From Zanthoxylum bungeanum (taxonomy: Eukaryota > Streptophyta > Magnoliopsida > Sapindales > Rutaceae), in the NCBI GenBank assembly GCA_019454045.1, contig SKCR01015027.1:1-64000 (forward strand): 64,000 nt of DNA, written 5' to 3'. This document shows, piece after piece, positions 23,265 through 34,120 of this stretch (position 1 is the stretch's first letter; the number at the start of each line of letters is the position of its first letter). The position numbers were made by a program, and so were the translations under genes. A model generated the notes under the pieces. That model saw only the letters and a list, made by a program, of their open reading frames with translations, did no database searches and was not told where the DNA came from.

Positions 23265-24105
23265 CTACATCCCTGCTTCTAATGACCTTCCTTTCCTTCG
23301 GGTCTCATAGCCTATATCCAAATTCCCCGTCTCCATAGTTATGAAGATGCATGTAGTAGTCATTGCATCGAGCTTCTGTCTGAGCTTCTTAGATACGTGT
23401 GCAAAGGCTAAACATCCGAATATTCTGAGGTGAGCATATGAGAGATTCTTACCAGACCACACTTTCTCCGAAATCTCAAAGTTCAACGGTACATATGGTG
23501 ATCTGTTGACCAGGTAGCAGACGACACAAATAGCTTCTCCCCAGAATGGCTTTGACAGCTTAGTCATACCGATCATGCTTCTGACTTTCTCCATAATGGT
23601 GCGGTTCATCTTTCAGCGACACAATTGTGTTGTGGGGTGCTTGGAATAGTCCTTTCATGTCGAATACTGTGGCTTCCGCAGTAGGCATCGAACTCCCTAG
23701 AAGTGTATTCACCTCCATTGTCTGTGCGAAGGCACTTCAATTTCTTCCATGTTTCACGCTCGATCATGGCATGAAACAGATTGAAATAGTCCATGACTTG
23801 ATCTTTTGATTTCAGAAAATACACCCATACTTTCTGAGAAGCATCATCAATAAAAGTTAGAACATATTTATTACCGCCCAGTGAATTTACCTCCAATGGA
23901 TCACAAACATCAGAGTACACCAGACTGAGTAACTCTGATTTTCTTGTAGAAGTGAAATTGAAAGAGACTCTATGTTGCTTACTGAATAGACATTGATTGC
24001 AAAGATCCAGTGCATCATTTTTGGAGATAGAGATTAGATCATTCTTTTTCAAGGTAGACAACCCATTTTCACTCATGTGACCGAGTCTCTGGTGCCACAG
24101 ATTCT
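23265..24105 (-). pseudogene. Copia-1 pol, GAG-pre-integrase and integrase
   Basis: LWHQRLGHMSENG (24059-24105) marks the His/Cys region, followed by CNQCLFSKQHR, YSDVCDP with the first catalytic Asp, and RTDNGGEY with the second. The third catalytic region is STPQHNCVAER (Gly to Cys in the usual QHNGVAER). MNRTIMEKVRSMI and VWSGKNLSYAHLRIFGC follow in another frame from 23609, so the ORF is frameshifted at about 23607. Confidence 0.9.
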
Positions 24106-24407
24106 AAGAAGCCTCCGGTTCAGCTACATTGAGGCTTTCTGCACAAATCTTCACATAAGTCTTGTATAAGGTTCCACAAATATGTTCTCGGGCGATGACC
24201 ATATCACCTTTTATCATTCTCTAAGTGCCATTGCTGAAGTGGCTAACATAACCCTATTTGTCAAGGGCTACCCCCGAGAGTAAGTTGAGCCGAAGTTTTG
24301 GAACATGTCTTACCTCCTTCAGGGTTATTGTATACCCTGCATTTGTCCGCAATTGTATTTCACCAATTCCCACTATCTGAGAAGAATTGGAATTTCTCAT
24401 CTTCACT

Positions 24408-24956
24408 TATGGGTGGCAATTTGGGTCAGGATTCGTTTATTCGTTCGATTCGATTCGCTTTAAAGCGAATACGGGTTTGAAAAAATGGATTCGTTTAATA
24501 AATGGGTCGATTCGATTCGATTCGTTTATTAAACGAATCGAATACGAATTTAAGCTCATTGATTCGTTTAGGATTCGTTTTATTATTTTCATTTACTAGT
24601 TCTTGTTAAATTTCAATTAAGATTCGAGAAATTATAGCTAATTATCATAGAAAAAGTAATATTTTTGATATTTGGTGAGGTATTTTTAGTAAATATATTA
24701 ATTACATATTTCATATGTATATATTTATGAAGAATTAATGTAAATCAAGTGTGATAAATTATTTTATTAAATAATATCATTGACTAAACGAATAAACGAA
24801 TATTCGTATTCGATTCGTTTAATAAATGAATCGAATACGAATCCTGATATTAGGATTCATTTAATAAACGAATCGAATACGAATCCATCATATTTTGATT
24901 CGATTCGTTTAAGATTCGATACAAATTTGATTCGTTGATTCATTTTGCCACCCCTA
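24408..24956. mobile_element. hAT-like non-autonomous element (MITE), 549 bp
   Basis: Terminal inverted repeats TATGGGTGGCAA and TAGGGGTGGCAAA. The perfect 8-bp target duplication TCTTCACT lies at 24400-24407 and 24957-24964. The length of the duplication and the terminal word fit hAT. The interior is dense in GATTCGTTT/AAACGAATC on both strands with an AT-rich core and no ORF. It sits in the protease region of copia-1, whose frame continues when it is removed. Confidence 0.93.
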
Positions 24957-25022
24957 TCTTCACTGCTCCAAAGCCTCATGCTTTGTATGTTGTGAAGAAA
25001 TCCTTGTGAGGAGTGACATGGT

Positions 25023-25746
25023 AGGATGCTGCAGTATCCACCACCCACTCGACATCCTAAGTTGCGGTGTGAATGCATGCTTCTTCCTGGCCGGAGCATA
25101 TAGCCACATCTCATGTAACTACTAGTGTCTCCGCTTCATTCTTCTTTGGCTGGTTATTGCATTGTCTCTACTCTCGTTGCAGTTTCTGGCAATTCTTCTT
25201 TAGGTGGCCTTCTATGCCACAGTGGAAGCACTTGTATATTTTTCTCTCGTCTTTGGATTTGCATCTGCTTTTGCCTCTGCCTTTCCCTTTGCCTTGATTT
25301 TTCTCTGATTGTCTTCCTCGATGCTCCGAGATAAGGGCTTCTGTTTGATCTGAGCCCACGTATTTTCTTATGGCTTCTTCATTTGACAGGGCGTCTTTTA
25401 CTATATGCATGGTAAGTTTGCCTCATGGAGCTGAGTTACTGAGAGTAACCACCGGTCTCCCAACTATCAGGAAGATAACTGAGTAACAAAAGGGCTTAAA
25501 CTTCGTCTGCCAGTTGCATGTCTACTGCAGACAACTGGTTCACCAGGCTTTGGAACTCGTTGGTGTGTTCTTCAATGAAAGTTCCACTTCGTAGCTTCAG
25601 GTTCATCAAACGCCTCATGATTAAGGATTTATTCCGAGTTGTTTTGGCCTGGAACATGTCTTCCAGCTTTATCCATATTTCGTAAGCATCTGCATCATGT
25701 GCTACATGGTGGAAGACACTGTGAGCGATCCACTGTCTAATCTGAC
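25023..25746 (-). pseudogene. Copia-1 gag C-terminal part, zinc knuckle and protease start
   Basis: From 25746 the UBN2-type gag continues (WIAHSVFHHVAHDADAYEIW, then SLVNQLSAVDMQLADE). A CX2CX4HX4C knuckle follows (CFHCGIEGHLKKNC, 25189-25230) and a protease DTAAS at 25023-25043, just before the hAT-like insertion. Frames are broken near 25450 and 25150. Confidence 0.88.
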
Positions 25747-27651
25747 TGTAGACAACAGAACCTGGGCGACGCTGTTCTAGGCTCGCGGCCTAGTTGGGAA
25801 GTACGAAATAACATGGAGTCGCCACCCGGTGTGAACCGGGACAAAGATTTAAGGCCGCACTCACCCCTCGCAAGGGAAGACCTCAAACCGTTGGGTTCAG
25901 AATTGTCCCTTACTTATGTCACTTGTGATGATATAATTTGTGCAATGAATCAACCAAGTCTACTCAATAATCATGCTCAAGGGTACTTAGATCTAACATG
26001 CTTTCATCCAAATAATTCCACGCAATGTAACACAACAAACATATTGAACCATTAAATCAACATGTATAAATCATTACCCAAACGCATCATAAACTAAGAA
26101 CATGCATAATGAACAACCTAAACATGCTTTAACAAATAAATAACAAACTAAATTAAACCATGCTTTAAATAATAAACAAATAACCTAAAGACTATAACAT
26201 GCTCAAATACAAGTTAGGATGAGACGAGATACGTGTATCTTAAGTGGTACGTGGCATTGTATCCCGAGTGCAGACCATACTACCGTCCATTCGGAATCGG
26301 CTATGGAATTTACGTCCGGGTTTCCATCCGATATACCACAAAAGGGAACACATATCCCGCTCATCCAACAATCACATCATGCTTCAAACGACTCTCATGC
26401 AATTATATATCAAAATAAATAAAACAAAGATAAAGAAGATAAGTAAAAAAGGTGCCCTCAGGTCTAACCTCTTTTGTCGTCTAAGAAAGGGCGTTACACG
26501 TCCGTTGGAAGGGAGATTGATCCGATGCTTTTCCAATTCGTCTACTCAATGTTTTCCCTCGTTGTTTTGATGCTTGGGCTGCTATTTTAAGTCTGTTTTG
26601 CTGCTGTTTCGCTGTTCCGTTTCATGTCACTGTTTTGGTCGATTTGTGGACTGTTTTGGGTGATTTTGGTGGCTTAGGGGGTTGCGTTTTTAATGGTTTT
26701 TTAGGGAAACTTTATGGAGATTTTTGAGGGGTTTTCTATGTGATTTTAGGGCTGTTTTGTTGGCTAAAGTCGCAGCCAAAACTGACCAGAACAGAAGGTG
26801 AAGATGCGGCAGTTCAAGGTGCAGTGGGGGCGTTTTTGGGGACTGTTTTGGGGCTGCGAATGGGGCTGTGTTTGGAGAGTGTTTAGTGCGACTTTAGGGC
26901 TTTATTTGAGGCTTATTTTGGTGTGTTTTAGGGCTGTGAATGGTGGCTAAAATTCGGCAATGGAGGGCAGTGAAATGGGCTTAGGCGTGAAGGGTGTTGG
27001 TGAAGGATGAAAGATGCGGCAATGGAGGGTGCTTAGGTTTAATGATTCGGCAATGGAGGCTTCAAGGAGGTTTTTGGACGTGCAAGGGGGCTTGGGAGAG
27101 TGTTTGGGACGTGCTTGGGGAAGTATATGAGCTAGGTTTTGAATGGGGGGTGAAGGCCTCTTTTTATAGGCAAAGAGAGAAGACTTTCCTAATTTGAATA
27201 GGAAAGAATCTCCTAATTGGTTCTCCATAAGGAATAGATCTCCTTATTTGGGGTGGTGATTGGATTTGATTTGGTAGGGATTTGATTTGATTTCTTTTAA
27301 TTAGGAAGGGATTTGACTTGATTTAGGCATGTGTTTAAATGTGATTTTGGCTATTTTAGGAAGGCTATGGGCGTGAATGGTGTCTCATGGGCGTGGGTTT
27401 GGCTTGGCTTGGTGGGCTTGGGTATTTTGGGTTTGGTAAGTGGTTTGTGGGGTTTTGGGCCTAAGATAAGCTTTGAAACGGAAGTCCAACAAGCAACCGA
27501 AGCTCAAACAACGAGATTAAATCCATCAAAAATTCTATTTTCCAACTTTACCCTTCCAACGTCCGTTTCCCGCGACTTTCATGACTAAAGAGGTAGTTGC
27601 CTCCATACGAGACTCATCATTGGGCTAATGTGTAAAAATGTAATGCCTACA
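25747..27651 (-). mobile_element. Solo LTR, gypsy-type (possibly Tat), 1905 bp, inside copia-1 gag
   Basis: Ends TGTAGACAACAG...GTAATGCCTACA, flanked by CTGAC at 25742-25746 and 27652-27656. No coding domain and no partner LTR. A TATAAAAAG box at 27160-27168 on the minus strand suggests that orientation. ATGGAGTCGCCACC near 25815 resembles sequence in Tat-lineage elements, so the lineage is a guess. Gag continues in frame across the empty site. Confidence 0.88.
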
Positions 27652-27843
27652 CTGACCCAGAGTTCTGTTATTGAGTTTGTTAAAGTCATACTCTTTAACA
27701 GATTCTGGTCTCACTCCCTTCACCTCGATAACATCAAATAAATCTTTATAGTGTAAATAGTCTATCATCCGAGGTCTCCAGAGAGAGTAATTAGTTGTTG
27801 TCAGCTTCATCATTGCACTAGAAAGGGAATCTTCCATTTCCAT
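27652..27843 (-). pseudogene. Copia-1 gag N-terminal part
   Basis: Starts at ATG 27843 (MEMEDS) and shows LTTTNYSLWRPRMIDYLHYK, the usual start of this gag family, ending at TLGQ where the 1.9-kb solo LTR interrupts it. 27844-28421 is the untranslated leader up to the primer site. Confidence 0.9.
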
Positions 27844-28421
27844 TTTAATTTTTAAAATGAAAATTGGTTAAAATCGGGGCTGAATTTCACAAATCGGAGG
27901 TCACCGTTGCTTCCGGAACGGTCGAAAATGGTGGAATAGACACTTCGTTGGTCTAAATCCGACTCAGTGGCTGATTTGTAAATTCCTAAAATTTCTGGGG
28001 CAAAATTACAAATTTCAAAAACTTCAGTGGGCTAAATAAAATTTACCAGGATGCTGACGTGGCAGTGCTGACGTGGTAAAAGTGGGACCGGCCTGCAGAC
28101 GTGGCGCTGGCGAGGAAGGGTGTCGTGGCAAGCTTCGCTAACGTGGCAGGTTGCGTGGCGTTGACGTGGCGCCACATGGCCGTCTTCAACCTTGGAACAG
28201 CGCATGGGCGTGTGGCGCGACTGGGTCTCACTCTCCGACGCGTGCAGGCGTGTGTGAGCTCCTCGAACCTCCGTTTGATAGCCGAAAAATACCACCGAAC
28301 TCATCTCGACGTGAACTAGCTGATGGTATGCTCAAAAATAATTTTTGAAAACTTTATCGGAACTCGAATTTTCGGAACCGAGCTCCGTTCTTCGGTTTTA
28401 CGACCCCAAAGTAGAATCAAA

Positions 28422-28434
28422 GCTACTGATACCA
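28422..28434 (-). other. Copia-1 primer binding site
   Basis: TGGTATCAGTAGC on the minus strand, 2 nt inside the 5' LTR. It resembles the usual plant copia site for initiator Met-tRNA (TGGTATCAGAGC). Confidence 0.85.
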
Positions 28435-28436
28435 CT

Positions 28437-28840
28437 TGTTGTGATTCTCTGATCACTTCAGAATATGTTTGAGGAAAAACTGAAACATTTTCTATTACTT
28501 ACAAGAATAGAATACAAGGAATTGTTTAAACTTACAAAATGAAAAACCTCAATACACTCTCTCTTTACACACACTTTGGGATGCCTTACAACTAAATTAG
28601 AGCTCCCTTTTATAGAGCAAAAACGTGTGCTACAGTGCCACACGTTTTTGCCAACTCCATCCCTAAAATCATGGCAATCACACCTAAAGTTTGTTGTTTG
28701 GTTGCTCCATTTTCAACTCCACCTAAAGTTGGCTTGAAGGCTTCTCATCATTGCATGGCAATGGCTTGGCAGTTTGTTGTTTGTTGATGCTTGCTTAAAA
28801 AGATGTTATTGTGCATGTCTCATGCATGCTAGTTCTTACA
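28437..28840 (-). repeat. Copia-1 5' LTR
   Basis: 404 bp against 397 bp for the partner. Differences include an extra TTTGTTG near the outer end. It retains the TATA box and the ACGTG palindrome (28617-28651). Confidence 0.95.
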
Positions 28841-29731
28841 CCAAACCCATACAGTACATTAACAACTCATCAATGGATGTCATGTCGGTATATCCTATTA
28901 GCAAAAAGGCTTTCTTGAGATCCTCGCTTTCCAAATGATTATAACTCATCTCTGTACTTGAATATGTCGCAACCTATATTTCTCTAAATTTTTCCGAGGA
29001 AGGCCTGTTGTTGCAAAGCATCCTTCCATCAAGTAATCTTTTATTTCTTAGAGTCTTTGCTACTATTATAATGGAAACAGGCAAACCTGCACACTCCTTT
29101 GCTACATCAGTTGCTACAGGTTTGAATTCGCCGCTTTCAATATAATCACCCGCCATCTTTTTAAACAAACTCCAAGCTTCTTCTCTATTTAAAATGCCAA
29201 ACGCAGAAACTTTCTTGAGAATTTATCTTATTTGACAACACATCTTGACTTCTTGCTGTCAACAAGACTTTACATCCCTTATGATCTTCTCTGAAAGGAA
29301 TTCATACTGCCTCCAGATCAAGACTCCCCCAAATGTGATCTAAAATTACAAGGATCCCATAAACTTCTAGCTCTTCCTGGTTCACTCTCCTCACAAAACG
29401 TAAGACCTAATTCATGTGCAAGTTCTCATTGAATCTTTCTTATGTTTGGACTCTGGGACACATCTGTGAAAACCACCTGATCGAAGAAGAGCTTGTCTCT
29501 CTTGGCTTTCCTGGCGAATTCCTTCACTAGGCGTTATCTTGCCAACGCCACCCATTCCATAAACACCAATCATGTTGACACCGAGATTGCTTAATACAAT
29601 ATCCATTTCCCTCAAAATAGAGATTCTTGTTTCAAATTCCTCATAGTCATTTGGAACTGCACTGTAGGAAACATTATCAAGTCCCCATGATTCCTCTCTA
29701 CTTCCAACAACAACACCCAACTTGCTAACTC
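28841..29731 (-). pseudogene. CC-NB-LRR resistance-gene pseudogene, fragment 2 (NB-ARC)
   Basis: In order on the minus strand: P-loop GVYGMGGVGK (29538-29558 for GMGGVGK), a kinase-2-like ILVILDHIWGSLDLE near 29330, KVLLTARSQDVL (RNBS-B) near 29270, CAGLPVSIIIVAKTLRNK (GLPL, 29076-29087), then SYNHLESEDLKKAFLL and YCMGLG, which joins LFEVINKTEEAQ of fragment 3. The second Asp of kinase-2 (usually LDDIW) is His. In-frame stops occur (TAG at about 28977, TGA at about 29430), with a frameshift just after the P-loop and another near 29180. NB-ARC proteins are nucleotide-binding immune receptors; this one is dead. Confidence 0.93.
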
Positions 29732-30255
29732 TGTTGGATTAAATATGATAGTCATAACATAATTATCAAATAAATAGTTGAAGCCAAGAACTTACCTCCA
29801 GCCATAGTAAATCAGATTCTTCAAATGCAAATCTCACAATCTATGATGTTTCCACAGGAAGCCAAAAAACCAAAACCACTATATTTTTCTAGTCTATTCA
29901 ACATTGTAAATTCATGTAAATTGATGGAATGCACGGGCTTTGTTGTTAGACCAGAGACCATTTTATCTTATATTTTCAGAAAACTGTATAAGAACTTAGC
30001 CTTCTCCCATCAAGAATACAATATATAAATAATGGATAATATGGGCCATTATCCCTATAATTTTGGTAACCAACAAAGAGACGGAAATCATGGGAGTTAC
30101 AACTTACGTGGAAGTTGGAGGAAGTTGATTTTAATTTAACTTTAAGAGATAAGATTGTTATTAACTTCTTTTAATTTAAAATAAATTATTTAGAAAATAA
30201 ACCATTAAATAATTAGTGGACCACCATAAGTCAGATATACAATATATGTCTAATA
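29732..30255 (-). repeat. Copia-2 3' LTR with TA...CA ends
   Basis: On the element's strand it begins TATTAGACATA and ends AATCCAACA, so the 5' dinucleotide is TA rather than TG. Both LTR copies and the target duplication agree on this boundary. Confidence 0.88.
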
Positions 30256-30593
30256 TTCTCCTACTTGGTCCATCTAATCGTAACTCATAACCTTAACTCT
30301 CTTTAAACCATGCAAACAAACAAGAGTTGACAACTGTGATCATGGCGGCAAGTCCTTTATTATAAAGTATTACCTTCAATGTATTGCAAAGTAATCTCTC
30401 ATTGAGTTGATATATATATCTTTATGAATAAGCTTCTAAATGCTTATTGCAGGTCATTTCTTTATTCAAATATTTATATTGTCATCATTATTTAATTTTA
30501 CGTATACGAACTATATAAATGACAAAATTTGAAAAATTAGAGTCATGTGAATAAACTGCAATCCATAAATGCGGTATTTCAATTACATAAAAT

Positions 30594-31280
30594 TCATATA
30601 ATAGAATTGAGTCTCATATGTCCTACATGTTCTTTATACAAATTAGGTGGTAATCCTTTCGTCAAAGGATATGCAATCATCAATCTGGTACTGATGTGTT
30701 CAATAACCACCTTTTGTGACTTAACATGTTCTCTTATAGCTAAGTACTTAATGTCGATATGTTTGCTTCGACTTCCACTTTTTTTGTTCTTAGCTAGAAA
30801 CACTGCAGCAGAATTATCACAATAAATTCTCAATGGTCTGGAAATGGAATCAATAATTTCCAATCCAGAAATAAAACTCTTTATCCAAATAGCCTGTGTT
30901 GTTGCTTCAAAACAAGATATGAACTCTGCTTCTGTAGTTGAAGTAGCAACTAAAGACTGTTTTGCACTTCTTCAGGAAATGGCCCATCCAGCTAATAAGA
31001 AGACATATCCTGAAGTTGACTTTCTAGTATCAGAACAGCCAGCAAAATCAGAGTCTGAATAGCCAATCACCTCCAAATGATCAGATCTCCTATAGGTAAG
31101 CATATAGTCTTTAGTTCCTTGAAGATACCACATCATTTTCTTTGCAGCCTTCCAATGGTCCAAACCCAGATTAATTTGATATCTACCCAACATTCCTACT
31201 ATATATGCTATATCAGGCCTTGTACAAACCCGAACATACATCAGGCTTCCAACTGTAGAAGCATAAGGAATATTGGTCAT
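30594..31280 (-). pseudogene. Copia-2 pol, end of RT and RNase H
   Basis: Shows PYASTVGSLMYVRVCTRPDI, GYSDSDFAGCSDTRKSTSGY and the RNase H tail (RIYCDNSAAVFLAKN, SKHIDIKYLAIREH). Frames are broken between 30972 and 30863. Confidence 0.9.
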
Positions 31281-31515
31281 CTGTTTCCTTTTGTAAATTA
31301 TTCTCTGGGCATTGTTTCAAACTGAATTTGTCGCCTTTAACAATAGGTGCCACACTAGGTGAACAATCCCTCATATGAAATCTCCCAAGAACTTTATTGA
31401 TATAGGTTTCTTAAGATAGTCCTAATATCCCATGGGATCTATCTCTCTGAATCTTTATGCCAATGACATAAGAAGCTCCACTCATATCTTTCATTTTAAA
31501 AAGTTGCGAGAGAAA

Positions 31516-32597
31516 TTATTTGACCTCATGAAGCAAGCCCAGATCATTTGAAGCAAGTAAAATACCAACTACATAAATGACCAAGAAAATAATTTTGCTC
31601 ACACTGACTTTATGGTATATACATTGATCCACAATATTCTCCACGAAACCGAATGAAGAAATTACATAATTAAACTTTAAATACCACTTACGAGAAGCTT
31701 GTTTTAATCCATATATAGATGTATTTAACTTACAAACCAAATGATCACCTTTATTTGAGATAAACCCTTCTGGTTGTTTCATATAAACGTCTTCCTCTAA
31801 ATCTCCGTTTAGGAAGGCTGTTTTCACATCCATCTGATGTAGCTCCATATCAAAATGAGCCACTAATGCCATGATTATCCTGAAAGAATCCTTCTTGGAG
31901 ACTGGAGAGAATGTATCATGATAATCAATTCCATCTCGTTGAGTGAATTCTTTGGTTACAAGTCTTGCTTTATATCTTTTGACATTGCCTAAAACTTTCT
32001 TTTGGTTTTAAAACCCATTTACAACCAATGGCCTTTGTTCCTTTAGGCAACTCAATAAGATCCCAGACTTGATTATTAGTCATTGAATCCATTTCATCTT
32101 TCATGGCATTAGACCATAATATGGATCTACTACTACTTATAGCCTGTGAAAACGTGACAGGGTCATCTTCAGCACCAATGTCAATGTCAGATTCTTGCAG
32201 ATACACATCATAATCAGAAGAAATTACAGGTTTCTTTATCATTGTAGATCTTCTGGAAGCCATACCGACATCTTCTTGAGGAGGATGTTCAATAGCCATA
32301 TCTCCAATAATATTTTCTGCATGATGTGGCTCTTCGGGAATTGGTTGTTGATAATCTAATAAATCTTGGTGATTATCTTGAATTACAACCAACTAACCTG
32401 AAGATTTGGGAGTAGGTTCTAAACTCTTATCTTCCTTAAAAACTAAGTTTCGAGGTTGACTACTCCCATTAATTAAATCATTCTCTATAAACCTTGAATT
32501 TTTTGCCTCTACAATTGTAGAAATATGGGATGGACAATAAAATCTATATCCCTTAGGCCTTTCTGCATAGCCAATGAAAAAACCACTGACTGTCCTG
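31516..32597 (-). pseudogene. Copia-2 pol, IN C-terminus and reverse transcriptase
   Basis: From 32597 the IN tail resumes after the 15-kb insertion (GFFIGYAERPKGYRFYCPSH), then the linker and RT (WDLIELPKGTKAIGCKWVLK, MDVKTAFLNGDLEEDVYM, SIYGLKQASRKWYLKF). The catalytic YVDD box reads YVVGI (31561-31575): both Asp are lost. Stops separate the parts at about 32393 and 31970. This RT is inactive. Confidence 0.92.
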
Positions 32598-32602
32598 AGG
32601 TC

Positions 32603-33209
32603 TGTAGACGCTGGTTTTCGCCCGAGGTCCACAATTGAGATTTCGTAAAAGGGGGCACTGGCGATCCTGCAAAACAAAGATGTAGAGTGAGCGGGAGTAC
32701 TGCCCACCGGTGTGGTGGGTGCCGGGGGCACTCCGACGCTCAAGTTAGTGAAGGTACTAAGGAGTTAGAAGGTGGGAAGTCGAGGTTAGATGCTACCTTG
32801 AACTTAGTATGGTGCCGTGACGGCGGTAGATAGCAGGTATGGTGACCTTTGTGAAAGTCCCAAAACTGTGAGTAGGAGAGCTAGAAGTTCCCATTTCCTC
32901 TCCTGGAGTCATGTTCCTTATATATCCATGTTATAGTAATGTGTGCCTTTATTGATTGTCTTTTGATTATTTGCCCGTTAGAACATGGTAACAGTCAACT
33001 TAATGAAGTGCCATTACTGCTTGCAGGTTGGAACGGATGGATTGTGGGTGGCATTAATGAGCCTGGGCGTTACGTGGCTCTTCCTTGGGCTTGGGCTTAT
33101 GAATCTCTAGGCCACTATTCACTTTAATCATTGGGTTTCCTTCTGAGGTAGAAACTTGGGCGTGGAGTAAAAGGACAAAATTGCCCTTGGCCTAAATTTG
33201 GCCCGTACA
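32603..33209 (-). repeat. LARD-like element, 3' LTR
   Basis: 607 bp. A TATATAAGG box lies at 32916-32924 (minus). Open frames in this LTR are duplicated in the partner LTR and are not genes. Confidence 0.95.
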
Positions 33210-33324
33210 GTTTGTCCCCTACTCTCTAAGTCAAGAGTACTTGACGCATGTGTCGCTTGGGACGAGGCCATGTTATGTAGCTGTACTAGAGCGTTGATGC
33301 TGCCTACTAATTGAACCAAACGAA

Positions 33325-34120
33325 TGACAAGTTATCAACTTGAGTCTACAAGAGCCATTGGGAAAGTACCCAATCGTTTGGACCCGATGAAGGTCAGTAT
33401 ATCAGTCATACGACATGTGCCCTCCATGTCTACAAGTTGACTCGAATTAAGTCTATGGGGGATGTTCCCAGTAGACTGGACTTGATGAGTCCAGGAGGAT
33501 ATGAGTCATACGACATGTGTAATCCATGTCTACAAGTTAACTCGAAATGAGTCTATGGGATGTCCCCGGTCGACTGGACTTGATGAGTCCATGAAGATAT
33601 GAGTCATACGACATGTGTAATCCATGTCTACAAGTTGACTCGAATTAAGTCTATGGGGGATGTCCCCGGTCGACTGGACTTGATGAGTCCAGGAAGATAT
33701 GAGTCATACGACATGTGTAATCCATGTCTACAAGTTAACTCGAAATGAGTCTATGGGATGTCCCCGGTCGACTGGACTTGATGAGTCCAGGAAGATATGA
33801 GTTATACGACATGTGTAATCCATGTCTACAAGTTGACTCGAATTAAGTCTATGGGGGATGTCCCCGGTCGACTGGACTTGATGAGGCCAGGAGGGTATAA
33901 GTCGTACGACATGTGTATTCCATGTCTACAACTTGACTCGATATGAGTCCATGGGGGATGTCCCCGGTCGAATGGACTTGATGAGGCCAGGAGGATATAA
34001 GTCGTACGACATGTGTATTTCCATGTCTACAACTTGACTCGATATGAGTCCATGGGGGATGTCCCCGGTCGACTGAACCGGATGAAGGTTCAGGAGTTTA
34101 TTTCACACGACATTGTCGTA
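33325..34120. repeat. Tandem array of about 100-bp units in the LARD-like element
   Basis: Units begin CCATGTCTACAAGTTGACTC at 33424, 33524, 33622, 33722, 33820, 33920 and 34021 (98-101 bp period), with a more diverged unit before 33424. Each contains GGGGGATGTCCCCGGTCGAC, TGGACTTGATGAGTCCAGG and ATACGACATGTGTA. The 98-bp units (AAATGAG, TATGGGATG) alternate with 100-bp units in the middle, so a two-unit block was duplicated. It lies just upstream of the 3' LTR. Confidence 0.95.

Larger units (their letters stand above)
17200..28840 (-). mobile_element. Copia-1: Ty1/copia retrotransposon inserted in the CNL gene
   Basis: LTRs at 17200-17596 (3' LTR) and 28437-28840 (5' LTR), each TG...CA on the plus strand. 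The 5-bp target duplication CCAAA sits at 17195-17199 and 28841-28845. The primer site TGGTATCAGTAGC (28422-28434, minus) fits initiator Met-tRNA, and a purine tract (minus of ATTTTCCCCCTCC, from 17597) abuts the 3' LTR. Gag and pol order is copia-type. Without its three later insertions the element is about 5.45 kb. The two LTRs differ at many sites, so it is not recent. Removing the element and one CCAAA rejoins the CNL frame between NB-ARC and MHD. Confidence 0.96.

Noticed and set aside
26219..27588. Overlapping frames in the 1.9-kb interval as genes
   Set aside because: They lie wholly inside a solo LTR bounded by CTGAC duplications and show no domain.
32939..33127. 62-codon frame also found at 47359-47547
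   Set aside because: Duplicated only because it lies in both LTRs of the LARD-like element; no domain.
33325..34120. CRISPR-like regular repeats
   Set aside because: The whole ~100-bp unit is repeated, with no unique spacers. It is a tandem array inside a plant LTR element.
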